Shown: positions 17,983 to 26,182 of the stretch, in pieces
Layout: each line of letters starts with the position of its first letter
Position numbering within the stretch: position 1 is the first letter of the stretch
Origin: Alphaproteobacteria bacterium
GTDB lineage: Bacteria; Pseudomonadota; Alphaproteobacteria; Caulobacterales; Parvularculaceae
Assembly (NCBI GenBank): GCA_016125455.1
Contig: WGLS01000033.1
Coordinates: 1 to 38,375, forward strand
Length of the DNA stretch: 38,375 bases
Direction: 5' to 3'
Translations under genes and position numbers: made by a program
Notes under the pieces: generated by a model
Database searches by the model: none
What the model saw: the letters and a program-made list of their open reading frames with translations, nothing else
Told to the model about the DNA's origin: nothing

Positions 17983-18181
17983 GGTCGACGCTCGCGATGA
18001 CGGTTTGAAGTGCTTCCTGAAATACCCCGTCGCACGCCATAAAGCCATGGGCTGCGCGCCGTCACGATCACCTGCGGAACCTTCTGGGTCCGGAGCAACG
18101 CCCGCGCCCTTGCCTCAGGGACGCGACGACGCCTAGCATCCCCAAATGAACATTGAGCAATCCTTGAGGAACGACGTCGCC

Positions 18182-19114
18182 ATGAAACTATTGTCCGCCT
18201 TCGCCGGCCTGATGGCCATGATCGCAGGGACCGGCCTTGTCGGCGCGGCGCGCGCGGCGGACCCGGCGCTCCGGATGACCTATCTCGGCGCAGCCGGCTG
18301 GATCATCGAGGATGCCGGGGTCACCGTTCTCGTTGACCCCTATATCTCGCGTCTCAACTACCGTTCGCCGAGCCATCCCGACGACGCGCGGCCCAAATTC
18401 GCGCGCGACGACGCCGCCTGGTCGGACGAAAAGCTGATCGACGAAATTGTCACGAAGGCCGACGTCATCCTCGTGCACCACTCGCATTATGACCATCTGG
18501 GCGACGTGCCGTACATCGCGAAGAAGACCGGCGCCAAGGTGATCGGCACTGAAACGACGATGATGATCCTGAGGGCTTACGGCGTGCCCGAGGATCAGCT
18601 CTATGCGGTTGGCGGCGGGGAAGACTATCAGTTCGAAAATTTCTCCGTACGCGTCGTGCCATCAATCCATTCCGCGCTGAACGAAAAACACTACTTCGAC
18701 AGCCGCCGCTACGACCGCTCGACTGAATTGGCGGCGCCCCTGAGGATCAACCAGTTCATCGAAGGCGGCTCGCTGATGTTCCTGGCGCGGTTCCAGGGCC
18801 ACGACGTACTGACAATGGGATCGATGAATTTTGTCGAGCGCGAACTCGAAGGCATCAGGCCCGACGTGCTGCTGGCCGGCGTCAACGGGTCGCGCCTCGG
18901 CCTCTATGACTACGACCGGCGCCTGGTCGAGGTCACCGGCAAGCCGCCGGTGATCATTCCGACGCACTGGGACGATTTTACCTTGCCGTACAGCTTTTCC
19001 CAGGCCGACGCCGTTGAGGCCAAGCTTGAACCGTTTGCGGCGGCGGTGAAGAAACTCGCGCCGAAATCGCGGGTAATCATTCCGACGCATCTGGAGACGT
19101 TTGTCGTTGATTGA
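18182..19114 (+). CDS. Secreted metallo-beta-lactamase-fold hydrolase
   Basis: A 310-residue exported MBL-fold protein of the UlaG/YtkL-like branch. A signal peptide (SAFAGLMAMIAGTGLVGAARA) is followed by the fold's first strands (MTYLGAAGWIIEDAGVTVLVDPY). The metal motif HxHxDH is at 100-105 (HHSHYDHLGD); further likely ligands are H163 (PSIHS) and H262 (PTHWDDF). The substrate cannot be told; members include lactonases, phosphodiesterases and N-acyl-ethanolamine phospholipase-D-like enzymes. The ATG at 18182 starts the signal peptide, with GAGGA 11 nt upstream; an in-frame ATG at 18146 would add 12 residues. Confidence 0.82.
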   Translation: MKLLSAFAGLMAMIAGTGLVGAARAADPALRMTYLGAAGWIIEDAGVTVLVDPYISRLNYRSPSHPDDARPKFARDDAAWSDEKLIDEIVTKADVILVHHSHYDHLGDVPYIAKKTGAKVIGTETTMMILRAYGVPEDQLYAVGGGEDYQFENFSVRVVPSIHSALNEKHYFDSRRYDRSTELAAPLRINQFIEGGSLMFLARFQGHDVLTMGSMNFVERELEGIRPDVLLAGVNGSRLGLYDYDRRLVEVTGKPPVIIPTHWDDFTLPYSFSQADAVEAKLEPFAAAVKKLAPKSRVIIPTHLETFVVD

Positions 19115-19165
19115 TTCGCATGCGGCGAATGCGCGTCGCGCGCATCGTCCTGAGGGGGGGGCAAT

Positions 19166-19990
19166 ATGACGCCACTGCCATTCCGGCACGGCTGGGTCGC
19201 GATACTTTTGCTTTTGCCGCTGGTCGGGTTGGCGTTCTGGCCAAACTATATCTCGCGGATCACGACGGCGCCGATCGCATTTCATGCGCACGGCGTAACG
19301 GCGACGCTTTGGATCGCGCTCGTTGCGGCGCAAATCCTCTCGATTCACCATGCTTCGCCAAAGTTGCACCGGACGCTGGGCAAGCTGAGTTTTGTTCTGA
19401 TGCCGCTGTTCATGGCGGGCGGCGTGATGATCCTGCAGTCGATGGCCGTTGGATTCGCGACGAACCGCGATCCGTTTGTCAGCTTGCTCGGCGCGCGGCT
19501 CGGCACGTTTGATGTCATCGCCGGCGCAGGCTTCGGCTTCTTCTATCTGATGGCGCTGTTGACGCGCCGGAGCCCGCAGCTCCACGCACGCTACATGACC
19601 GCGACCGTACTGTTCCTGATCGGACCGATCATCGGCCGGCTGATGCCGGGCTTCGTGCCAGGGCTTGGCATTTCCGGCATCGAGGAATTGTCGAAGTTCG
19701 GCCTTACAATTCACGCCGGGAACGCCATTGCAGCCGCAATCGCACTGTATCTCGTTGCGCGCGCGCCGCGCCATGGCGCGCCGTTCCTGATCGCTGCGGC
19801 GCTTATTGGGTTGCAGAGCGCGGCCTATAAGTTTGTCGGGCCTTTGGCGTGGTGGGAAGCAGTCTTCGTGCGGATCGGCGAAGTCCCGGGCACGTTGGCC
19901 ATCTGCTTCGCGTTTGCCGCGGGGATAGCGATCGTGTTCGTCGGCTGGACGGCGCCTCGGCGGTCGCAGGCGCGCTTAATGGCATCCTGA
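19166..19990 (+). CDS. Polytopic membrane protein of unknown function
   Basis: A 274-residue protein with about seven hydrophobic segments. It contains APIAFHAHGVTATLWI, HRTLGKLSFVLMPLFMAGG and LHARYMTATVLFLIG, where histidines lie in or next to membrane segments. This pattern recalls DUF2306-like and heme-binding membrane proteins, but I do not recognise the family with certainty. The start at 19166 follows a run of eight G (GAGGGGGGGG) that serves as a strong ribosome site. It is 51 bp downstream of the MBL gene on the same strand and may share its transcript. Confidence 0.75.
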   Translation: MTPLPFRHGWVAILLLLPLVGLAFWPNYISRITTAPIAFHAHGVTATLWIALVAAQILSIHHASPKLHRTLGKLSFVLMPLFMAGGVMILQSMAVGFATNRDPFVSLLGARLGTFDVIAGAGFGFFYLMALLTRRSPQLHARYMTATVLFLIGPIIGRLMPGFVPGLGISGIEELSKFGLTIHAGNAIAAAIALYLVARAPRHGAPFLIAAALIGLQSAAYKFVGPLAWWEAVFVRIGEVPGTLAICFAFAAGIAIVFVGWTAPRRSQARLMAS

Positions 19991-20004
19991 CCGGACGACG
20001 ACCA

Positions 20005-20021
20005 TCGCCGACAGTCGGCGA
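20005..20021. terminator. Weak hairpin after the membrane-protein gene
   Basis: TCGCCGA and TCGGCGA flank a CAG loop 15 bp after the stop of the membrane-protein gene. No T run follows, so it is at best a weak or Rho-assisted terminator. Confidence 0.35.
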
Positions 20022-20066
20022 GCGGTTTGGGAGCGGCAGGCCAAGCAAATTCCGGCGCACTGGCGC

Positions 20067-20096
20067 TATGTCCGATAATCACATTTATCGGACATA
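20067..20096. other. dif-like inverted-repeat site (12-6-12)
   Basis: Two perfect 12-bp inverted arms, TATGTCCGATAA (20067-20078) and TTATCGGACATA (20085-20096), are separated by the 6-bp spacer TCACAT. The arms meet the spacer as ATAA and TTAT, as in dif sites recognised by XerC/XerD. It lies between two converging genes, 1.26 kb from a tyrosine recombinase gene. A role as that recombinase's crossover site is inferred from geometry and proximity; the arms are not those of a known chromosomal dif. A transcriptional hairpin or repressor operator is the alternative. Confidence 0.6.
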
Positions 20097-20249
20097 AGCG
20101 GGAGTGGCGCGCCAGCTGGCATGGAGACTGGTCCTCGCCCCATCGCATTCATTTTGCCGGGCTTCTGTTTGCTGGCCCTCTGTCGCGTTAGACTGTCATC
20201 CGACATGTCGCTGACTGCGGCGTGCTCGCAAGTCCCGCGGATCCTTGCA

Positions 20250-21203
20250 TCACGCGCGTGACAGGTCGCGGATCGCGGATCGCGCAGCCCTTGCGTATCG
20301 CCCGCCATGGTGGCGGTACGTGCCAAAGAAATGCACGAACGATGCGCCATCGAGGTCTGTCTCGGGCGTGTGGTTCACATAGCCCGGCGGCGCCAGCGTC
20401 GCGGCGTTTCCGAGATTGGCGACCGCATAGTTCGACGCCACCTGCTCGGAGCCCCATTCGGACCACTGGGCGCCGATGGCTGTCGACATTGCCGCGTGGA
20501 TTTCATGCAGCAACGGAAAAAGGTCTGCGCCCTTCGGAAAGCCGGCAAAGGCCGCCGACCCGCGAAGGTATCGCCGGCCCTCGGGCAAGCCGGCGGTCTT
20601 CATCGCCATCTCGGCGGCGATCTGCATGTGATCAATCGGATCGCTGCGCCGCGCGGCATGATAATCAAGCATCTCGTCAAAGGTCGCGACGCCCGGCGTT
20701 GGCGCGTCGGCGATGGCGAATGGCCGGTTCGCGTCCGCGAGCGCCGTGACTTCCGCCACTGGGCCAAGCGTCACGGTGTCGGCGTCAACCTGGATGACAT
20801 AGGCGTCGCGGCACTCCTGAGCGATCACGCAGATCCGTTCCCAGCAGCCGCCGCGCGGCAACCCATCGATCCAGCCGTCGCTCAGGGGCCGGAAGGTAAC
20901 GCGCCCCAGGTGTCGTTCGATAGCGGCGCGGTCGTCGGACGTCAGCGAGCCGTCATCGACGACAACGATCCGTCCCCGGCCGAATCGCGCGCGAAAGCTC
21001 TTGACCGCAACAAGATACGGCAGAAGATCCTTGGACCGCAGCTGCGAGACGATGGCCACGTCAGGTGCGGCGTCCGATGCGGGACCGGATGGGCCGGCAG
21101 GCGCCCCGGCCGCCGATGCAGGCATCGCCGGCGTGTCGAGGATCGCCTCAGCGGCGCGGTTGAAGACCCGGCGCATGGCGGCGTCGCGAAACCTGAAGAA
21201 CAT
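20250..21203 (-). CDS. GT-A-like glycosyltransferase, unassigned family
   Basis: A 317-residue cytosolic protein with features of a GT-A nucleotide-sugar transferase: an N-terminal Rossmann-like strand (DVAIVSQLRSKDLLPYLVAVKSFRARFG), the nucleotide-proximal IVVVDDGS at about 79-86, and a DXD motif at 140-142 (IQVDADTVTLGPV) for the metal-nucleotide. A later RRYLRGSAAFAGFP and a C-terminal NHTPETDLDGASFVHFFGTYRHHGGRY region resemble acceptor-side loops. Residues 24-47 are an Ala/Pro-rich linker. AGGAA lies 6 nt before the ATG. It sits between the dif-like site and the divergent recombinase gene, so it could be cargo of that unit. Confidence 0.62.
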   Translation of the reverse strand: MFFRFRDAAMRRVFNRAAEAILDTPAMPASAAGAPAGPSGPASDAAPDVAIVSQLRSKDLLPYLVAVKSFRARFGRGRIVVVDDGSLTSDDRAAIERHLGRVTFRPLSDGWIDGLPRGGCWERICVIAQECRDAYVIQVDADTVTLGPVAEVTALADANRPFAIADAPTPGVATFDEMLDYHAARRSDPIDHMQIAAEMAMKTAGLPEGRRYLRGSAAFAGFPKGADLFPLLHEIHAAMSTAIGAQWSEWGSEQVASNYAVANLGNAATLAPPGYVNHTPETDLDGASFVHFFGTYRHHGGRYARAARSAIRDLSRA

Positions 21204-21354
21204 CCCGGGAATTCCTGTTCATTGCGGTCGCTGCCGCTCAACCGCCGCCGCTGCTCGCCACCCACCGCGCCCCCGCGGCGCAAGGGGCTCGCCGCGGGCG
21301 GCAAACCGCTTTACCTCAACAGTTTAATCTTTCAGGAGCGTGAAGACACCCCGC

Positions 21355-22782
21355 ATGGCCGCCCCTGCATCCCAATCTCCGACGCCCATGCCGAGCTCCG
21401 CGCCCGGTACTGACGCCGGCGAAGAAACGCGAACCGGGACCGCCGCCGGGACCGCCGCCGGGTCCGGGCGCCATGCCCGCCGTGATCCGAGGCGGCGCGC
21501 GCCCGCCCCGATCCTTGGCGACGTCGCACGCGCGCGCGGCGCGGACCTGCGCCGGATCGAGGACGCCTCGGCGCGGGTGGTATCGGCGGCCGCAAGCGAC
21601 GTGAAGGGCGCGCCCGACGACTACGCCGCGGCGGTGCGGTTCCTGAGGAGTTATGTGGGCAGCTCGGCGACCGTCAACGCATATCGCCGCGAGGTCGAGC
21701 GACTGCTGCAATGGGCCTGGCGGATCGAGCGCCGATCGGTTTTCAGCCTGAAGCGCGATGACATCGAAGCTTTCGTGCGCTTCGCGATCGACCCGCCGGC
21801 GGCGTGGATCGGCCGCAAGCAGGCCCCGCGATTCGTCACCCGCAGCGGCGAAGTTGTTCCGAACCCGGATTGGCGGCCATTTGTGGCGATCGCGGCGAAA
21901 ACCGCCGGCAATTATGTCGGCAACAATTTCGGCAACGATGTCGACGCTAACGGCAATCCCACGCCATCGCGAGCGAGGTATCGCCCCTCACAGGCCGCGG
22001 TGCGATCGACGTTTGCGGTGCTGTCCTCGTTCTATGATTTCCTGACGGAGGAAGGGCATCTTGACATCAACCCGGTTGCGCTGATCCGTCAGAAGAGCAA
22101 ATTTCTCAAGAAAGAGGCGAACGAAGCGGTCGTCCGGCGGATTTCCAACCTGCAATGGGACTATGTGGTGGAGACCGCGGAACAGCTCGCTGCCGCCGAC
22201 CCCGCCGCGCACGAACGCACCCTGTTCGTCATGAACTGCCTGCTCGCGATGTACCTGCGGGTGTCCGAACTCGTCGCGGACGAACGCTCCCAGCCGAAAA
22301 TGGGCGACTTTCGCCGCGACATGGACGGGGCGTGGTGGTTCCATGTCACCGGCAAGGGGAACAAGGACCGGACCGTCGCGGTTTCCGACGCCATGCTGGT
22401 CGCCCTGAAACGCTACCGCGGCAGCCTCGGCCTTGCGCCGCTGCCGACGCCGGGCGAAGCGACCCCCCTCCTCGCCAGGGCGCGCGGCGACGGGCCGGTC
22501 ACCTCCACGCGCCAGGTCCGCCGCATCGTCCAGGACTGCTTCGATCGCGCCTATGCGCGCATGGCCGCCGACGGGCTTGAGGATGACGCCCAGGACCTGC
22601 GCGCGGCGACCGTCCACTGGCTGCGGCACACCGGCATTTCCGAGGATGTGAAGACCCGCCCGCGCGAGCACGTCCGCGACGACGCCGGCCACGCCTCAAT
22701 GGCGACGACCGACCGATACATCGAGAGCGACCGCCGGGAACGCCATCGCTCCGGCCGCAAGAAACCCCTTAAAGATCTGTAG
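21355..22782 (+). CDS. Tyrosine recombinase (site-specific integrase)
   Basis: A 475-residue phage-integrase-family recombinase. All catalytic residues are present: R302 (YLRVSEL), K334 (TGKGNKDR), H421 and R424 (VHWLRHTG), H446 (AGHASMATT) and the nucleophile Y455 (DRYI). A SAM-like core-binding domain lies at about 85-245, with an unusually long insert (FAIDPPAAWIGRKQAPRF ... NPDWRPF) and ANGNPTPSRARYRPS before its last helices. Residues 1-80 are Pro/Arg/Ala-rich. It is longer than XerC/XerD (about 300). The start is uncertain: ATG 21355 has AGGAG 16 nt away, GTG 21340 has it too close. Base composition matches the host, so it is not a recent arrival. No excisionase or phage genes are adjacent. 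Confidence 0.92.
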   Translation: MAAPASQSPTPMPSSAPGTDAGEETRTGTAAGTAAGSGRHARRDPRRRAPAPILGDVARARGADLRRIEDASARVVSAAASDVKGAPDDYAAAVRFLRSYVGSSATVNAYRREVERLLQWAWRIERRSVFSLKRDDIEAFVRFAIDPPAAWIGRKQAPRFVTRSGEVVPNPDWRPFVAIAAKTAGNYVGNNFGNDVDANGNPTPSRARYRPSQAAVRSTFAVLSSFYDFLTEEGHLDINPVALIRQKSKFLKKEANEAVVRRISNLQWDYVVETAEQLAAADPAAHERTLFVMNCLLAMYLRVSELVADERSQPKMGDFRRDMDGAWWFHVTGKGNKDRTVAVSDAMLVALKRYRGSLGLAPLPTPGEATPLLARARGDGPVTSTRQVRRIVQDCFDRAYARMAADGLEDDAQDLRAATVHWLRHTGISEDVKTRPREHVRDDAGHASMATTDRYIESDRRERHRSGRKKPLKDL

Positions 22783-22837
22783 GGTTTGCAGGTCCTCTAA
22801 ACGGATCGCCGGACCCTGCGTCTTGCCGGGCCCGGCG

Positions 22838-23263
22838 TCACACGACGCTGAGCTCGACGTCGATGTTGCCGCGCGTTGCGTTCGAGTACGGACACACCTG
22901 GTGCGCCATGTCGACGAGCTTTCTCGCGTCGTCGGCCGATGCGCCCGGCAGATGCACCGCAAGCGCAACCGTAAGGCCGAAGCCGCCTTCCGACCGCGGG
23001 CCGATACCGACGGTTGAGCTGACCTTCGCATCAGTCGGCACTGCCACGCCGGCCGCCTTGGAAACGGCTTTCATGGCGCCGATGAAGCACGCGGCGTACC
23101 CTGCCGCAAACAGCTGCTCGGGATTGTTGCCGTCGCCGCCGGCGCCGCCGAGCTCCTTCGGCGTGGAGAGCTTCACGTCGAGCGCGCCATCGAGCGTCCT
23201 TGCGCGGCCATCGCGGCCGCCGACGGCTTCCGCCTTAGCCGAATATTTAACGTCAACGCCCAT
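22838..23263 (-). CDS. ohr: Organic hydroperoxide resistance protein Ohr
   Basis: Thiol peroxidase that reduces organic and fatty acid hydroperoxides in the cytosol using lipoylated partners. The OsmC/Ohr fold is shown by GNNPEQLFAAGYAACF (peroxidatic C59) and the resolving-cysteine motif VCPYSNATRGNIDV (C124). At 141 residues it has the normal length and the Ohr subgroup motif rather than the OsmC one. An adjacent ohrR (MarR-family) regulator, often next to ohr, is absent. It may detoxify peroxides formed from the unsaturated lipids made by the desaturase, but this is only an inference. Confidence 0.93.
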   Translation of the reverse strand: MGVDVKYSAKAEAVGGRDGRARTLDGALDVKLSTPKELGGAGGDGNNPEQLFAAGYAACFIGAMKAVSKAAGVAVPTDAKVSSTVGIGPRSEGGFGLTVALAVHLPGASADDARKLVDMAHQVCPYSNATRGNIDVELSVV

Positions 23264-23305
23264 AAAATCCTCTTATCTTCCTGGTTTTACCTTCGATTCT
23301 GGCAT

Positions 23306-23758
23306 TCAGATCCAGCGCCGCACCCGCCGCTTATAGGCAATGTACGCCTCGCCGAACTTCTCTTCGAGAGCCCGTTCCTCGGGCTTGATCTGCATCTCGT
23401 TGATCAGCCAGACAAACAGCGCCGGCCAGGCGAAGGCGAACGCATGCCCCAGCCACAACGCCCACCCGATCAGCATCAGGAGCATGCCAAGGTACATCGG
23501 GTTCCGGGAGAACCGGTAGAACCCGTCAATGACCAGCTTTTGCGTCTTTTCAGGCGTCAGCGGATTGACTGTCGTCCGTCGACGGAAGAATGCCGCCACG
23601 GAAATCAGGTCGATCGCAAGACCCGCCGCGGCGACGGCGACGGCGATCGGCCGCCAGGCGGTGAGATCGACATCAAGATCGGGCGTCGCCCTGGCGACCG
23701 ACCACATGGCGAAGGCAATGACGGCGCCAATCAGCGGCGGCGGGACGACAGGCCTCAA
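23306..23758 (-). CDS. Isoprenylcysteine carboxyl methyltransferase-like membrane protein
   Basis: A 150-residue protein of the ICMT/PEMT superfamily of membrane methyltransferases, with three to four hydrophobic segments. The conserved C-terminal half shows LVIDGFYRFSRNPMYLGMLLMLIG, then EMQIKPEERALEEKFGEAYIAYKRRVRRWI, which forms the S-adenosylmethionine-binding and catalytic region. The start is judged to be a TTG at 23758 overlapping the TGA of the acylase gene (TTGA), with GGAGG 7 nt upstream; the ORF's upstream part is out of frame with the acylase but inside it. The substrate is unknown; bacterial members methylate diverse lipids or small thiols. Confidence 0.8.
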   Translation of the reverse strand: MRPVVPPPLIGAVIAFAMWSVARATPDLDVDLTAWRPIAVAVAAAGLAIDLISVAAFFRRRTTVNPLTPEKTQKLVIDGFYRFSRNPMYLGMLLMLIGWALWLGHAFAFAWPALFVWLINEMQIKPEERALEEKFGEAYIAYKRRVRRWI

Positions 23759-25938
23759 GGGCGCGCCTCCCCGCCGACGCGATAGTCGCGCGTTGCCTCG
23801 GCAAGCGCGGCGTCGAGCGTCATTGGCGGCGACTTCCATTCCTTTGAGGCGAAAAGCGGCGCCTGGTCGGCGTAATGCGGCGAGTTTTCGTCAAGCGTCG
23901 CTGACCCGAACTGATGGATCGTCCTGATCGACTGCGCGCCGTCCGCGTCCCAGCCGACCGACATCACGTAGGTATCGCCATAGCTTGCCGTCATTGGCCC
24001 GTTGGCGGGATCGCCGAGGGAATAGACGGCGCGAAGGGTATCCGGGCCGCCGTCGAGGGGCAATGAGACGTCGCCGCGGATGAGCCTGTTCACCTCGCCC
24101 CATTCCGGGTCGATGCGGTCGAAACCGTCGCGCAGGCGGGCGCTGACGGTGCGCAAGGCCTCGATCGGATCCTCGATCGTCACGTCCGTGCCGGCATAGG
24201 TATAGCCGAGCGCGGCCTGGGCGGTGAGGATCGACAACGCGGCGGCGCGGTTTTCCTTGTCGGCCGAGCGGTTCCAGCCGTCGATCAGAGCCGCCTCCGC
24301 AGCGAGGTCCCCAGCTCCCGAAGCGGCCGCGGCAAGCTCGCGCAGGAAGACGTCAATCCGCGACCCCTCCCGATACTGATGGTCCATTTTGTAGTCGACG
24401 AACTCCGCCTCGGTGATCGCCTCGTCGGACAGATAGAGGTCGAGCAGGCGCCCGCCACGGTTTGTCGTGCGCCGGTCGACGCCATAGTGCGGGGGATAGT
24501 CGATCTCCCGCGGCGCATCCGTCGGCGCGGAAGCTTCGAATGGCCCGTTGTTGGAATTGCCGACAAAGCCGGAAGCTGGATCGACCACCTGGGGCACTTC
24601 GTCGAAGCCGCGCACCCCTTGCCAGACGGCCTGCGGCGCGCCGCCGGGCGCCGGCTTCGTCCAGTCAAGCGATGGATCGCGGATCGGGATCGCGGCGTTG
24701 TAGAAATAGCCGATATGCCCTTGGCGATCGGCGTAGACTGCATTCAGCGACGGAATGCCGAACAGGTCGAATGCCGCTCGCCACTCCTCGAACGTCGTCG
24801 CAAGGTTCATCCGGGCGTAATGCTCGGGGCCCTTGATGTTGCGGTCGCCAGCGAACGCGACCGCAACCCAGCCGGTCGGCGAGTCAAAGACCGGTCCGTG
24901 TACGGTGCGAAGGATGCGACGCTTTACCGGCAGGCTGAATGGTCCGAACAGCCGGACCCGGAAGGTCGCCTCGCCGGTTTCGAAATCGCGCCACGCCCCG
25001 TCGAAGCGATACTGGGTCGGGCGTTTGTCGTCATCGACCTCGAGCGCGTAGGCGTCGACGAGGTCGGGCTTGTTGACCGTGAACGCCCAGCCGAGGTTGG
25101 GCGTTGTCCCGTGCAGGATGAAAGGCGAGCCGGGAAATACGCCGCCAATCGCGTCCCAGCCTTCGGCCGACTTCACGTGCGCTTCGTACCAGGCGACCGG
25201 GCCTGTAAAGGGCTGGTGCGAATTGACCATCAGACGGGTTGCCCCGTCCGCCGAGCGTTTCGGCGAGATTGCCATGGCGTTCGAGCCGAATTCCGCGCCG
25301 CCGATCAAGTGGAACCGGCGGTCGATCGCAGCGGCGAAACGCGCCAGATCGTCCGCCTGCGCCTCGTCCGCGGGATTGTCCGGCGCCATAATGGCCTTCA
25401 GCTCGTCGTCGAAGCCGTAGAAGAATGGCTGCCGCGCAACAAATCCGGCGACGATGTCGGCTGCCGTGACGGGCGCAATGTCATTGCCGCAAGCGCCCCT
25501 TTTGCTTGCGCAGAAATAGTTCGCGCCGGCGGCGTAGCCCTCGACGATTTCCCGGGTCTCGGGCGAAAGGTCGGTCTCGTAGCGACTTTCGATGGCGTCG
25601 GCGACGCCCATCGCGGCGACGAGATAGTCGGTGATCGCGCCATCCTTGCCCGCGGTCCGGGCGAGTTCGCCCCGCGAGAACCTGAGCGCCTCCTCGAAAG
25701 TCGCCCAGTCGTCCTCCGCGTGGGCGTAGGCGAGGCCGAAGGCGACATCGCCATTCGTGTCCCCGAAAATGTGCGGCACGCCAAAGGCGTCGCGAACGAT
25801 GCGCGCGTCATAGGCCGCCGCCGCCGCACGGGCGGCTTCAGGATCGAACCGCCGCGCGGCGGGCGTCCAGAGCCAGGTCGCGGCGGCGATGATCGCGCCG
25901 ACGAACAATGCTCCAAAGGCGATCGCTGAACCCTTCAT
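23755..25938 (-). CDS. Penicillin/acyl-homoserine-lactone acylase family protein
   Basis: Exported N-terminal-nucleophile amidase of 727 residues. An N-terminal membrane or signal segment (SAIAFGALFVGAIIAAATWLW) is followed by the alpha chain (AFGVPHIFGDTNGDVAFGLAYAHAEDD), a spacer, and the autocatalytic cleavage site ahead of S219 (GAEFGSNAMAI). The beta chain contains NSHQPFTGPVAWYEAHV, GTTPNLGWAFTVN, TVHGPVF and VGNSNNGPF. Family members hydrolyse penicillins, quorum-sensing acyl-homoserine lactones or cyclic lipopeptides; the sequence alone does not decide. The start at 25938 has GGGAGGGG just upstream; the longer frame to 26025 lacks family similarity. It is translationally coupled to the downstream methyltransferase. 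Confidence 0.93.
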   Translation of the reverse strand: MKGSAIAFGALFVGAIIAAATWLWTPAARRFDPEAARAAAAAYDARIVRDAFGVPHIFGDTNGDVAFGLAYAHAEDDWATFEEALRFSRGELARTAGKDGAITDYLVAAMGVADAIESRYETDLSPETREIVEGYAAGANYFCASKRGACGNDIAPVTAADIVAGFVARQPFFYGFDDELKAIMAPDNPADEAQADDLARFAAAIDRRFHLIGGAEFGSNAMAISPKRSADGATRLMVNSHQPFTGPVAWYEAHVKSAEGWDAIGGVFPGSPFILHGTTPNLGWAFTVNKPDLVDAYALEVDDDKRPTQYRFDGAWRDFETGEATFRVRLFGPFSLPVKRRILRTVHGPVFDSPTGWVAVAFAGDRNIKGPEHYARMNLATTFEEWRAAFDLFGIPSLNAVYADRQGHIGYFYNAAIPIRDPSLDWTKPAPGGAPQAVWQGVRGFDEVPQVVDPASGFVGNSNNGPFEASAPTDAPREIDYPPHYGVDRRTTNRGGRLLDLYLSDEAITEAEFVDYKMDHQYREGSRIDVFLRELAAAASGAGDLAAEAALIDGWNRSADKENRAAALSILTAQAALGYTYAGTDVTIEDPIEALRTVSARLRDGFDRIDPEWGEVNRLIRGDVSLPLDGGPDTLRAVYSLGDPANGPMTASYGDTYVMSVGWDADGAQSIRTIHQFGSATLDENSPHYADQAPLFASKEWKSPPMTLDAALAEATRDYRVGGEARP

Positions 25939-26182
25939 AAACCCCTCCCGGCCAAAGAATGACGCGAGGGGTCGTCTTCGCGCCCCTTCGCTGCGGGCGC
26001 AACAGTGTTCGCCCGCGGCGCGCAAATCAACGAAAGTGCGGCGCGGCGTTCCGTCATTGGCAAAGGGCCGCTATGTCTGTCGCATCATGACCGTCGCGTT
26101 AGGCGGCGCGCGCCGTTTCGCTATCGAGAATATCGCATCGCCATGCGCCGGCGTTGCCGGGACAAGCCGCAGGAGACCACAA

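Noticed and set aside
18662-19774. 370-codon minus-strand frame across the MBL and membrane-protein genes
   Set aside because: It spans two supported plus-strand genes and their spacer, with no domain or signal, as expected from GC bias.
24379-25929. Long plus-strand open frame opposite the acylase gene
   Set aside because: Antisense shadow of a well-supported Ntn hydrolase; the sequence is Arg/Gly-rich and featureless.
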